Origin: Cloeon dipterum
Lineage: Eukaryota > Arthropoda > Insecta > Ephemeroptera > Baetidae
NCBI RefSeq assembly: GCF_949628265.1
Contig: NC_088790.1
Location: 20,526,545 to 20,590,544, forward strand
DNA: 64,000 bases
Reading direction: 5' to 3'
In this document: positions 39,446-51,754 of the stretch, piece by piece
Numbering within the stretch: the first letter of the stretch is position 1
How the letters are laid out: each line of letters opens with the position of its first letter
The notes under the pieces: generated by a model
Database searches by the model: none
What the model saw: only the letters and a program-made list of their open reading frames with translations
Told to the model about the DNA's origin: nothing
Program-made: the position numbers and the translations under genes

Positions 39446-42400
39446 CTACGCTCCTACAAGACCGTAAGGGGCCACAGCGCTGTGGATCTTTTTGAGTCCA
39501 TCCAAGTCGACAAGAAGAGGAATGGGAGCAGTGTTTGCAGCTGCTCCAAATTTAAGGCGGCCAACAACCACAGCGTCCAACTCCTTCATGGCCTAAAATC
39601 GGAAAAAATCAACATCAGTTGAAGGAAGGGGGACAAAACAGCAACCTACCTTGCTCAGCTCTACTGAAGGGAAAGTGGAGAAAGAGGACTCAGCCTTGGC
39701 CCCTGGTTTTCGCTTCATCAATTCTTCGTGAACGGCAGACTGTAGAAGAGAAATGATAATAATAGGGACAAGATCAACCTGCTTGACATTACTTTGAGGG
39801 ATTGGTATTCCTGGTTTAGCTGCTGCTCTTTTCGCTTCCTTTCGGCGAGCTGGTACGCGGGCGAGTTCTTCTCCAGCAACGGCCTCTCTCCCGGCTTTCT
39901 ATTGCTCAGGTCGACTACTCTGGCACTCAGGTAGTAATCGATCAAGTCCTACAAGGTGAAAAATATTGGTCTAATTACAACACACACCTTAAGAGGAAGC
40001 GAACTTACTTTGTGCAGTTTGTTGGCCCTCTTTGACAACTCGGTCAGTATGCTGGGCTCAACTTCGGTGGGCTTCTTGATCACCTAAGAAAGGATAAAAT
40101 AATCAATTATTGTAACTGATGACACAATTATTTAAAGAATAATGGTGGAATCAAGATAACAAAATTCTGAATTCAATTCTCATAGACAAAACAAAAAAAT
40201 GACATTTTATTGATGATTGCACAATTTTATTTCAAAAAGGATTTTTATACTTTGAAAAATAATCCATATGCGATGAATCTAATTATTAATTGATTTTAGA
40301 AAGGCTACTTGAATAGGCAGTTGACAAGGAATGGAAGGCAACATTTAATTTATATTTTTGGTCTAGACAGTCTGTTGACACTTCCCAAATTTTAATGTGG
40401 ATATAACAATTTAAATGAAATTTAAATATGACAAAAATTAGAAGTATGCACTTACACTGAGAGGAGGAAGGTTCGCGAGAATAGTGCGGGTCTGCTCAGC
40501 CCTGAGAGCACCGATTTGCAGCTGGGACACTCTGAGTGCCTCCCTAAGACTCCTGATTTCATGCAGCAGAAGAGGCGAATCAGTCACAGACACAGGCAGG
40601 CTTGGTCCAGAGGAGCTTGGGGTGGTCGCCATTGAAGCTGCATCCAAGTTTTATATTATCTCGGTTTAACAAGTGCGATTTGATTGTACCTCCAGCCGCG
40701 CTGCTTCTGGCCATCCCTTCTATAAGCGCCTTCTTGGAAATGCTCTTGAGCTTCTCCTTCAATTCTCCCCGCTCAGTTTCCAAGGAGTCGATGTCAGCCT
40801 GCAGGTGGTCCATGGTTTCCTCAAACTCCTTCTCCTTCCTCCTGAGGAGTATTTGGCTGTCGTCATATTTGCGCTGCAAGAGGGGAAAATATAACACATG
40901 CTTCATGTTTTGTACCAGTAAATTACCTGAAGCTTTTCAAGGCTCAAAGCATAATCTTTGTGCACATTGCCGAGCTTGCTCTCAGCTAAGTCTTTTCTTA
41001 TCACCATCTCGCTCAATTCCTCCTGCTTCATCTTCATCACCTTCTTCATTTCCTGCTCCCATAAATAATATATTAGTTTTATTCTTCTTGATTAAAATAG
41101 TTTTACCTTGATATCTGTCTCTCTGGTCTCCAGCTTCTGCTTCAAAATCTTGGTCTCCTCAAGCTCCTTCTTCACCACTTGCGCCCGAAGTGAAATAGGA
41201 GGAGTCACCTTTGATCGAAAATGTTAGGAAATCACTGAAAATGAAAAAAACTATCTTACCTTGGTATCCTTCTTTGGCTCAAGGTCAAATTCAGTTTCTT
41301 GAGCAGCCAAGGAGAGGCTATTGACTCTATTTTTGAGGGTTTCAATCGTGGCCTTGACACACTCAACAGATCCCTTGTCCTCGGCGTCAAAAATGCGATC
41401 CACCGCGGCGGTGAAGACCTCCATCGCCTTTTCCTCGTTTAATCCCGAGCCTGGTCAATTATACCAAAAATTAAAATTAATATTACAAAGAGAAATAAAT
41501 TAATTATTACCCTCTGAAGCCGAGCAGAGGTGGGTTAAATTTTTGGATGTCTCGTTGAACGCGAGCAACAGCTTGGCGGCCAGCTTGAGACACTGTTGCA
41601 CAGGATCGGAGTGCGTGGCCACCTTGGGGCTGACAACATAGCCATCGGTGGGCAAGCGTCTTCTCGTCAGCTTCAGTTGTTGGCGTAAAAGGTCACTCAC
41701 AGTCGTGATGTCCTTCATGAGCAGGCCAACTTTGCCCTCCTTTGCCTTGAGTAACATTATTAAGTAAGATTTTTTATTTACTTAGAGGCATTCTAGATTT
41801 TTTTCCAAATGTAATTGTTCAGCAAAATGCTAAAAAAGTTCAACAAATAACTTGAAAATAAGATAAGTTTTATCATATTGCAATAAGTTTTTGTGTGGTT
41901 AAATGCAGGTATTTGCAAACCTTGATAAATAACACGATGTCATCTTAGAAGCTTGTTCAAATGCCTTTTGCAATTAATAACAAATATAATTACCGTTAAA
42001 ATCGCCAAAACAGCAGAGGAGTCTGTGAAAAGTCCATCGGCAGCAGCCTGCAAGGCGCGGCAGCACTCACGGAGCAGAAGCGACGGTTCTGGCGCAAAAT
42101 CGGGCAGATGGTTTGCCAGCGTACCTTGCAGCACGCCAACACACTTCTCCAGGCCGTCGAGAGGCACATTTTCGTCTAGCTGGTCCTTGCGCAACAGCTC
42201 CAGCAGGTTATCGATCGTTTTCTCCTGCGCGGCCAAATCAAGGTACAGCAAGCCGATTCGCAACAGCACGTCCGGCGCGCAATTCTGAACGCAGTTCTGC
42301 AGCTGCTGAAGAACACTCTGAAAAGGCAAATAAAAGCAAATTATTTTAATGGTTTAATTTTTGTTTTTTACTATTTAAATTAACGTTTGTTTAAGAAAAA

Positions 42401-45400
42401 TTAAAAATCGGAAAATTTCTTACCTGCATGTAAGAGAGCCAGAAGGAAAGTCTGGATCTGAATGAGTACTGAGCCACCTGGTGACCTTGCAGTACCAAAT
42501 TAGAGTCGATAACAGCTGTCAAGGTGGGGAAGATGTCTCTACTTTTCTTGATCAGAATTTCCGTCTTGCAAAGGAGACGAGGCAACAAAAGCAACAACAG
42601 AATTGCGTCGTTGTCACCTGTGCCATGGAAGAGCATAATTTAGCAATTAAATTGAGACAGCTGATGAAAACATACTTCCTCTTGCCATGAAACTGTCTGG
42701 CATGAAAGAAGTGAGGAAGTGGACGTGCTGGTTGGCTTGCTGGACGTCTATTCTCCTCAACTCCAGGTCAATGGCCTTCGTGTGAGCCTTCGAGTCGGCG
42801 ATCATTTTCTATTTAAAATTTTGATGAGGAAAGGTTGTGTTAAAATATGAGTAATTACCTTGAAGTCCATCATATCAGTTACGGACGCCATTGGTTTTGA
42901 GGCTTCTCTCTCAACCGAGGTCTGCAACTGGTGGATCTGTTCCTGCAACCTCTGCACCAAGTCTCTGAACTTTGTAATGGTCATATCTCGGTCAGAGAGG
43001 GTCTCGTGCAGGGCCTCAACCTCGTGTTGCGCCTCCCTGGTCAATCAAAAACATTAAGTTATTTTACAACAATTTACAGCTGATTTAAAATTGATATTGT
43101 TTTAATTTTTTGAAAGTGTCTTTATTTAAAGGAGCCATAAAATATCATTTTTGTTTTAAATATTAAAAAATTAGCCATTTTAATATGTGACACATGCACA
43201 GTGTTAAATGAAAGAGATAAGAGTAGACATGTGGGTTTTGGTAATTGAGAGATAAAAAATAGAATTTACCTTTGGGCCATGAGAGCCATGTCGAGCTCCT
43301 CTCGCAACTCCAGTTCCATCTCCTTGGTGCCTTCCTGCAGCTGTTCATTCATGTCGGCCAGCGCCTCAAGGTCAGCAACCGTCTCTTCAAGCTCCATGAC
43401 CTTCTCCTCTAGGTTCAGATTCTTTGAGGTCAGCGCCTCAACCATTTCCTCAGCGCCCAAGGCCGCGTCCACTTGCTCCTGGAGCTCGCTCACCTTTGAT
43501 GAAATTAGGGTGGTATCAAGGTTTAAAAATAATCAGGAAACGTACCTGTTGCTCCATTTCCTCCACTCTGGCACTCAGCTTTTCCTTAGTGCGGCTGAGC
43601 TCCTGGATTTCAGAGCGTCTCATTTCCAATTCCTTCTGCATTTTGCTGAATTCATGTTTTTCATGAGCAGACAAGTCTCGCAACCTGAGAAAAATACATT
43701 GGGAAGTTAGAAAAGAAAAGCATTATGGATATTTAATATTTTTTGATTAAAAGGGATGATTTGCAGTAATCTCTAATGAGACCCTCTTACAGTGAAAGAT
43801 ACAATCGTTTTCATTAATAAAAAGTACAATCAGAGAGTATTAAAGACTAGTTGAGATTTTTTAATATAACCTTTGCTCAGCACTTCCCTTGGGCTATGAG
43901 CTCACCCGGTCCCAATATATCATCACCGAACATTAGGCTCGATTGGCTACAGAGGAGCTTGGGCCCCATTCCTTCTTTAAGTTCTACCAATTTAAACGCG
44001 AGACATTTATTTTGTCCTGAGCTTGCTAGAAAGTTGGTAAATCAGCAATTATTGGCGTGTTGGCACTGGTGCACCTCCCTGCCTCGCTGATAACTACATG
44101 AGAAATTTGGAGTCAAATAGACACTAACTACCATTTTGTCATCTCTGACAATGGCCAGCCAGCAGGAACAGATCCCACAAACTCTTGATATATCTCGCAC
44201 AACCGCGACACTATAGGAATGTCTCAATGATGCGAGCCAAAAAGCTCTTTTTTTTATTTTGAATTATTTGTAAACAGTAGAACTTGAGATGATTGCAAAA
44301 AGCGTTTAAATCAAAGACCCCAGTGCGGGGGCAATAGCTGGTCCTTTAGTGGCTTCCTCCAATGTGGCCCATGCACAAATGTTATTCATTCGCAAGGTTA
44401 TTGGAACGCGGAGATTTCGCGAGTTGTTTGTTATCAGGGGGTCACCCATCTCGAAAGAGATGAACTGATCAAAAAAGCAATTCTTGTAGCCATGCTCACC
44501 TCACTAGAGTTTCCTTCAGTTTGGCATTCTGCTGCATGAGTTGCTTCATTTCCAGGGATGCTGGTGCGCTTTTCTCCATCTGCTCGTTGTTTTCAGTGTT
44601 CATCTCAGCTTTCAACAGCTCCAAATCCATCAATGCCATTTCCAATTTCTCGTTGCAATGTTCTAACTCTTGTTGCAAACTTTCAGCCTTTGAAGAGAAA
44701 CTTTAAGCACTGTATAAGAGAGAGTTCTCAGTTCTCACCTTTTCTTCAGCCATTTCCTTGTCCAATGTTGCCATTTCGACGGTTTCCGCCAAATCAGACA
44801 TTTCCTCAGCATGTCTCTCTTTGGCTTCAATTGCCTCACGGGCCTCCTGCCTAGCCCTCTGGAGGTCCTTCTGCAGCTGAGCCTGAGACTCCATGATACG
44901 AGACTTGAACTCAACCATTTGCTCCAGCTGCAGCCGCACTTTGTCAAATTCTTTCAATTTTTCCTTGTCCTGTCCGCGCTTGACTAAAAGATATATAAGT
45001 TTTAAGACCGATTCAGATAAATCTGTTAATATATGCCTACCTTTCAAAGTCTCTAGCTTCTCATTAAGGTCCTTTATTTCATTCTTGAGTTGAACAACCT
45101 CAGCACTGGATGGTTTGTCCTCTGACTGAAAGCTGATGCTGGAGATGCTGGGAGAGAGCACTTGCCCGGGAGTAAACTGTGGTTTCAGATTCTCCACAAA
45201 CCCCGTCTGCGTGAAAAATGTTTGAAATATTTCCAAAGGGACGCCTATATATTTTACCTCAACAAATGATGCTCTTTTTACAGTCTCGGATGGAGTTTCC
45301 TTTAAAGGAGTGATGGAAGGACCTTCATCTTTAGATTCAAGCTTGATTCCAGGCACAGGCAGTCTGTGAAAAAATCAACCGTCATAAAAGAATGTAAAAA

Positions 45401-46706
45401 TAATCTGTCAACAGAGTAGAGCGTATTCAGAACCCAATTCGCCAAACCAAAAGCTTAACTTTAACTGGTGGAAATTGGAACTAAACATTGATGATAATAT
45501 TCCTTTCAAGCTGCATCTATAGATTTTAGAGAGTAATAATGGCTTGCTAGCAGAATTAATAGAAATATCCTCTTTTAGCTGACAAAGTGGCCAGTTAAGT
45601 TTATAACTCAAAATAATTATTGGGAATTGAGACACAAATTTGTGGAAACAAATATTCAGGTCACTGGACAAGGACAGATAAAATGTTGATAATTCTTGAA
45701 TATACTCCACTTCAATGGACATGCACGGGAAACGCCACTGACAGATCCATTTTCACTAGCTACAGGTGCACACAAAAATAATAAATGCAAATTTGGTAGT
45801 ATGCGTCTTGTCTAAATTAGGTTTGTGTTAGTTAGAGATGTGTCTGTGGATTGGTAATGTATGTTACCTCATCTGGTCAGTTTTCCGAGCCTGAGTGGAG
45901 GTTGTCAAAGATGATTTCCGTGATACACTTGCAAAAGATAAGTGTACACTTTCAGTAGATTGTTATAAGTGCAAAAAGACTTTCGTTATTATTAAAATAA
46001 GTTCAAATGTTTTAGTATGAGTAAATTATGAGTCAACTTGTAAGTTAAGGAACTGAAAATACCTGGTGGGCTCGGGTCTTTTCCTTTTGAGAGCACCATT
46101 CATACAGGAGAAGGAGGAAAAACAATTTAGAGACAAAGATTAAAATTCACAAGTGGTTACAAATTGCACACAAAACTCATGCAAAGTCAACATCATGCAG
46201 TCGAAATTAATTTTGAAAACAAATCACTCCAAGTAGAAACGGTTAAATAGATTAATCCTGCACCTGCAGGGTCAATTTAAATGATCCTCCTGAGGTGGCT
46301 CAAATACATGTTAATACGTGTTGAAGTCTGAAAGACCTCCTAAACAAACCTGCTCGTTCGACCAGTGGGTGTGGTGGACGACGGAGAGCCTCCTGAGGAG
46401 CCCTCCATCGACTGTCCTGCTTCGTCCAGGTAGGTCAGCTGCGCAGGCCTGACAAACATGCCGTAATTTTCCTCGCACTGAAGATGGAAAGTTTCAATGA
46501 GTGGTAAATAAATTTTTGGGGTCATCAATATATACCTGGAAGTACTGCTTCCCCTGGACGCTGCCGTTGTTCTTGCCCTTTGGGCTGTCCAGCACCACAC
46601 CCACCCATTTTCCTGGAGCAAACAGGGTGCTTCCGACGAATGCTACTGTCCCTTTGGCCTCCTTGCCGGTCACTTCGACCCGCTGTCCAACTTTCGGGTT
46701 CGACAT
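39446..46706 (-). CDS. DCTN1: Dynactin subunit 1 (p150Glued)
   Basis: Twenty-four coding exons in consistent phase give 1,255 aa, close to fly Glued and human DCTN1. Exons: 46706-46536, 46477-46350, 46083-46063, 45927-45868, 45363-45258, 45206-45041, 44983-44739, 44687-44500, 43684-43546, 43493-43270, 43036-42859, 42808-42676, 42617-42424, 42317-41994, 41745-41511, 41450-41260, 41208-41107, 41055-40927, 40873-40690, 40637-40456, 40083-40009, 39948-39793, 39739-39650 and 39592-39446. Residues 1-75 are the CAP-Gly microtubule/EB1-binding domain ([19 protein letters not shown]). About 76-160 is a Ser/Thr/basic linker. About 190-525 is coiled coil 1 (dynein intermediate-chain binding). 543-900 is the conserved inter-coil domain, and 900-1040 coiled coil 2 ([17 protein letters not shown]). 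The Arp1-binding C-terminal part follows. The protein is the shoulder/projecting arm of dynactin, the dynein processivity cofactor. A 5'UTR intron acceptor lies before 46718. Confidence 0.96.
46063..46083 (-). CDS. DCTN1: Dynactin micro-exon with tandem acceptors
   Basis: A 21-nt exon codes for a basic patch (KRPEPT) between the CAP-Gly domain and coiled coil 1. Two AG acceptors six bases apart allow 21 or 15 nt without changing the frame. The flanking exons (ending 46350 and starting 45927) are both phase 2, so the exon can be skipped cleanly. Alternative basic exons at this place tune microtubule binding of mammalian p150; use here is inferred. Confidence 0.6.
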
Positions 46707-46718
46707 TTTGCAGTGAAC

Positions 46719-47445
46719 CTAAAATCGCGATGCTGTAAAAAAACATAAAGCATTACCGAACTTAAATTAATTTAATTTATATAATATTTTGAATTATGCT
46801 ATAACAAGGTCCTGAGTTGCATAAGATAGTCGGAATGCCACATTCTAGCTTTGAAAGTTTAAGCTACGTCTATTATTTCGATATTTTGATATTTTATAAA
46901 AAAAAAGGAACGCAAACACACCTAAAATTGCGCCTGCTTCAACACGTCGTGCAGCCACACAAGTGCATTAATGTCAAAATTCCATTCCCTTGAGGGATCA
47001 GAATTTATCTAGTTAGCTCAATAAAAATTTCTTGAAATTTGAACGATTATTTTGATTTCAATAATCCACATCAACGAGATTCTCGATGAAACGGGACGAC
47101 TCGTCGACTGACTAAAGACCGAAGTTGTTACGCCCACGCCCATATGTTGTGCGCCCCAGGTGCGCCCTCGCTCCAATTTTCTGGAAACCGGTACAAAATC
47201 TTTTTCCAAATTAATTTAAGCGTGGTTATGGTTGTCAAATAAAACTGCTCTAATTTTTAATCACTATACATCTAATATACTTATTTTTAAAGCTTAAACT
47301 GGATCGGAATCAGGCAGAGCGAAGCGGAAAATAAGGATTTTGCCATTTTAATCATCCCATTAAACCGGTCAAATAGAAAATCAGCCAATTTTTTATCTCC
47401 TTTGTGTTGCGCATGTGTACTGACCCAGCTGGTCACTTCGGCTCA
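46719..47445. promoter_or_regulatory. Bidirectional promoter region, DCTN1 / IDH3B
   Basis: The two start codons face away from each other with 739 bp between them. The DCTN1 side contains an untranslated exon, shown by the acceptor ATTTTAG before 46718. The region 47.08-47.20 kb has GC-rich CACCC/CGCCC-like boxes and no TATA box that is clearly placed. The TSSs cannot be fixed. Confidence 0.6.
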
Positions 47446-49588
47446 ATGGCTGCACTAGGGAAGAACTTTTTCAACTTGGTCGCCCGGGTAAAACTGAAAT
47501 TCCTCTCTTCCTGACCCAAAATTTCTTTTATAGCATTTCTTCCTGGAGAGAAAATAAATATATTATTTACGCTACGCCTAAAATTAGACCTAGGTGAACG
47601 CAAAACCTGGCAAAATCGCGTTTGCTTTGTCGCTCAGAACGAATAGGTTTTTTTTGCATCGTATGTATTATATTTTTTTTTCACTAGGGCACCCTCAGCC
47701 TTCCGAGTCACCATGCAAGGTGTCTTCACGGCTCAGCCCCCAACGAAAATTCCATCGTAAGTACAAATGCATGTCACATGCTTAATTTTGAATAAATGGT
47801 CGGTGTGTCTTACGTAAAACTAATGTTGCACCTAAATTTATATCATGCACGCACTTTTCAACACTCGCAGGACACGGTAAGAGTATCTCTATGTAATTAT
47901 ATAAAATAAAAGAAAATCTTGAGTTTAGGCTTTCCTTTGTGTGTAATCGTTTTACAATTTTTATATTCGAATTTACCCTATACCTTGTACATTATGGATT
48001 AAAATGATTTTTTTTTTTACTTTTCAGCAAGCACCAGTGTCGAAGCCGAAGTCTCGCACAAAATGCACCTTGATTCCTGGCGATGGCGTTGGACCTGAGC
48101 TCATGTACTCCATGACTGAAGTCTTCAAGGTGAGCTCTGTGATCCACAAGACAAACAGCAATAAAAATATTATTTCAGGCTGCAGGAGTTCCCATCGACT
48201 TTGAGCAGTTCTTCTTCAGCGAAGTGAACCAGCTGATGAGCGCCCCTCTGGAGGACGTGGCCGCCTCAATCCGCAAGAACGGCATCTGCCTTAAGGGCAT
48301 CCTCTCCACACCTGACTACAGCCGCACTGGCGAACTGCAGACCCTGAATATGAAGCTGCGCAGAGAGCTTGATCTGTTTGCCAACGTTGTCCACGTTCGG
48401 TCGCTGCCGGGTGTCAAGAGCAGGCACACGAACATTGACACCGTCATCATTCGAGAGCAGATTGAGGGAGAGTATTCAGCCTTGGAGCACGAGACTGTTA
48501 AGGTAAGAGAAAAAAGGATCACTGCGCTTGTATGTTTTTTGATACAGATAAAAATTTAGTAGGTTAAGTCAAAATAATACAATTAATTATTAAAAAATGA
48601 AAAGGGTTGTAAAAAAATCTTAGTAAAAAACCTGAAAAGGATTTTGTTCCAAAAGCTAAAGTTGAATTCAGACTAAGCCAGGCTTTCAAATTTTGTATTT
48701 ACAGATCTTATGTAACAATATACCAAAGAAAACAAACTATTATTCTAGGGTGTCGTGGAGTGCTTGAAAATCGTGACCCAGCGCAACTCTGCCAGAATCG
48801 CAAAGTTTGCCTTTGACTACGCTACCAAGAACAACCGAAAGAAGGTGACAGTGGTGCACAAGGCCAACATCATGAAGCTGGGTGACGGCCTCTTTCTGAG
48901 GAGTTGCCAGGAAATTGCCAAGCTGTACCCCAAAATCAAATTTGAGTCGATGATCGTAGACAACTGCACCATGCAGATGGTGTCCAACCCAAGGCAGTTT
49001 GACGTGTGCGTTATGCCAAACCTCTATGGCAACATCATTGATAACCTGGCGGCCGGTCTGGTTGGCGGAGCTGGTGTCGTGGCTGGCGCCTCCTACAGCT
49101 CTAAGTGCGTCGTCTTTGAGCCTGTGAGTATGCTAAACAGTTGCTCCTAAAAAGGGGCTAACACACAGAATGCTTTTTAGGGTGCGAGGCACACCTTCTC
49201 TGAGGCTGTGGGCAAGAACGTGGCCAATCCCACCGCGATGCTGCTGTGTGGAACCAAAATGCTGAACCATGTCAACCTGCAGTATTACGGAGACATGATT
49301 CGAGGTGCTGTTGATCGGGTACTTAAGGCTGGAAAGGTACGTTTTTCCCATCGAAAGTATTTCTTTTACAGAAATACTTATCTTCCTTTAATAATTTTCT
49401 TGCTAGAGCAAGTGCAAACAATTAATTTTTTTAGTTAGCCTCTTGAGTTGTTTTGCAACTTTGCATAAGAAAATTTATCCTAGCTAACAAGTTACTTTGA
49501 TTTTTGTTTTCAGGTGCGCACCAAGGATTTGGGAGGTCAATCGACAACCAATGAATTCACCTTTGCGATCATCAACAACTTGAAATAG
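47446..49588 (+). CDS. IDH3B: Isocitrate dehydrogenase [NAD] subunit beta, mitochondrial
   Basis: Seven phase-0 exons: 47446-47487, 47688-47756, 48028-48129, 48179-48502, 48749-49123, 49181-49336 and 49514-49588 give 380 aa, near the 385 aa of the human protein. The first about 38 residues are rich in Arg, Ser and hydrophobic residues without acids up to the cleavage area, as in a mitochondrial import signal. The mature part begins with [15 protein letters not shown], the dinucleotide/isocitrate-fold start. It continues with [38 protein letters not shown] and the family signature [21 protein letters not shown]. In this family the beta chain is structural/regulatory within the alpha2-beta-gamma heterotetramer that makes 2-oxoglutarate and NADH in the TCA cycle. 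The STPDYSRTG segment, rather than the catalytic alpha form, supports beta over alpha. Divergent from DCTN1, convergent with RDH. Confidence 0.96.
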
Positions 49589-49795
49589 GACTGTCTCAAC
49601 TCAAAACACTAATCCACAATAATAAGTAGTCAATGATTGTTGGTACTAAGGAAATTTCTAAGTCAAAAGAAGTGTCTTGCCAGGCGCTCGAACAACCGAA
49701 GAAAGTATTCTACAGTTAAGTTGCAAATTTTTTTATTTTAAGCCATTCAACTCTAGTCCCCTGATATGTTAGTACGAATGAACTTGTTATCTATA

Positions 49796-49801
49796 AATAA
49801 A
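49796..49801 (+). terminator. IDH3B: Poly(A) signal of IDH3B
   Basis: AATAAA about 208 bp past the stop codon. The opposite-strand signal of the convergent RDH gene begins only 30 bp further on. Confidence 0.75.
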
Positions 49802-49830
49802 AGGCTGTTGCTGTTTGGCAGTTAAATGTA

Positions 49831-49836
49831 TTTATT
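49831..49836 (-). terminator. Poly(A) signal of the RDH-like gene
   Basis: AATAAA on the minus strand, 75 bp after the stop at 49911. Its expected cleavage site falls in the same 10-30 bp as that of IDH3B. Confidence 0.7.
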
Positions 49837-49910
49837 AATTGATTTTAGCTGTAAATAGAATGTGTATAAAAAATATATAGCTGCAAATTTAATGAACTCA
49901 AAGAGAGCAA

Positions 49911-51754
49911 TCATATTTTTGGATCATCTGCAGTCAGTTTGACCATTGTTTCGCTGATTTCCCAGAACTTCTTGCCAAAGTCTGGGTCTTGCACAGTTGC
50001 ATTCAGAGAGCTCTCCTAAAGAACTGCATTAGAAAAAGATGAAGAAATAACGCATCATGCTTTACCTTGCAGTCGGAGAAATATTTGCCAGAAACTCCTT
50101 CAACCTCTTCGGAAGTTGCCAAGTAGATGGTAGTTTGAGCACCTTCCTTAGGAGTCTAAAATTTTAAATTGATTCATGTAAAATGCACGGTTTAATTTTG
50201 TAAACGTTGAACACACCTTAAAGAATCCTTTGATGAGTAGTTTGAGACCCAGATTCATAGGGAATGGTACATTTCTCCAGATGCCAGTGTCAACCAAACC
50301 AGGGTGAAGACAATTAACTGTCACTCCTGCACCAAAATTTATTAACGATATATTTTGAGTATATTTATTGAAATTAGAACCTGTTCCTTCAAGTTTGCGA
50401 GCAAGCTCAAGGGTGAAGGCGATGTTGGCAAATTTAGACCTGTAGTACATGAGAGCTGGCAGTCCATCCACCAAATTGGCCTCGTCCAAGGTCAGGCGCT
50501 TAATCACATACAAACTGGAAGCAACCACCACGATTCGGCTGGGGCGAGACTTCTTAAGCAAATCTATTGGGAATCACAAATAATTTTCACATCCTATCTT
50601 TCTGAATAGTCTATTTTTTACCAATAAGCAGGTGAGTCATCAGGAAGGGTCCGTAATGGTTTGTAGCCAGGGTGAGTTCGATGCCGTCTGGAGATACCTT
50701 TTTGTTGAACGTGTCAGCGCACCCAGCATTGTGGACCAGCACGTCCAGCTGTTTCTCGCTGGCCAAGATGCCTTTGCAGAACTCCCGCACTGACTCGAAT
50801 GAGCCCAAATCGAGATGGCGAACTTCGATGTCCTTGTTGCCGGTCTCATTGCTGATTTCGGCTGAAATCATAAGCGAATGGTTTCATTATACAATCTCTT
50901 AGGTTGCATGTAATTATAAAACTAACCTTTGACCTCCTCGGCTGCGCTGACTGTGCGGCAAGCCAGAATCAGTCGAGCTCCACGCTTAGCCAAATCTCTG
51001 GCTGTCTCCTTACCAATACCTGAGGATATAATATAAAAATCGCTTAAAACATAGCTTCATTAAAATGAAATTGTTTAAATTGTTTTTAAATATTTGAACT
51101 TGAACCATCTTCATGCTCATATCAAATGAGAAAAATGGCTAAAAACGACAATGCACTAATTCTTGCGAATGCGTTCATTGCATACAGATTGAAGCTTTCA
51201 CTAAACTTGTTACAAAATATAAATTTTTGGGAGCATTTGAGACATGCACAAACAGACGACTGACAAATAATTTTATGAATTTCCAGGTATTTGAAACACA
51301 AAATAAAATTTTTATCTAGATCAGTTTTATAGGGTGTAGCTTAAAAACAAACTTGACATTTTAATCATTTTTTATGGATTTTCAATTTTTTTTTAACAAA
51401 TTATAAGTTTTGCAAAATTATTTATTGTATTTTAATAGAAATCATAGTTTTCTAAAATCCTAATATCTGATGGGAAAAATTGAATTGGAAATTCACTACA
51501 ATTCCAAATTTAACTGCGCAGTGTCATTTACACAAGGAAAACGCCAAGAGAGGCTTTAAATGACCAACAATAAATTAATTTTGTTTCCTACCGGAAGTGG
51601 CTCCAGTAATGATGACTGTTTTGCCCTTCATGTTTTTGGTGCTCTTGCACACGCCGCAAGTGATTTTGGCGTAGATTACGATCAAAGCCACAAGTGCGAA
51701 GGCAGCAGCCGCAACGGCAGCCAGCAAGTTGAGCCAGCAGCACTCAAACAACAT
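49911..51754 (-). CDS. Retinol dehydrogenase-like short-chain dehydrogenase (RDH11-14 type)
   Basis: Seven exons: 51754-51592, 51019-50927, 50861-50622, 50563-50381, 50326-50217, 50155-50066 and 50015-49911 give 327 aa, the usual size for RDH11-14. A hydrophobic N-terminal helix (about residues 8-30) with a Cys-rich flank anchors it, probably in the ER or lipid-droplet membrane. The Rossmann fold shows TGATSGIG (50-57) for the nucleotide, LDLGS (102-106), HNAG (129-132, a form of NNAG), VVVASS with the catalytic Ser (181/182) and YYRSK with catalytic Tyr205 and Lys209. HPGLVDTGI follows the active site, as in RDH11-14. The likely reaction is NADP(H)-dependent retinal/retinol or related lipid carbonyl interconversion, but the substrate cannot be told from sequence. 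An acceptor just before the start codon shows an untranslated first exon, which ends at 52689. Confidence 0.92.

Noticed and set aside
45408..45722. 104-codon minus-strand frame in a dynactin intron
   Set aside because: Adding it would break the otherwise consistent phase chain between 45868 and 45363.
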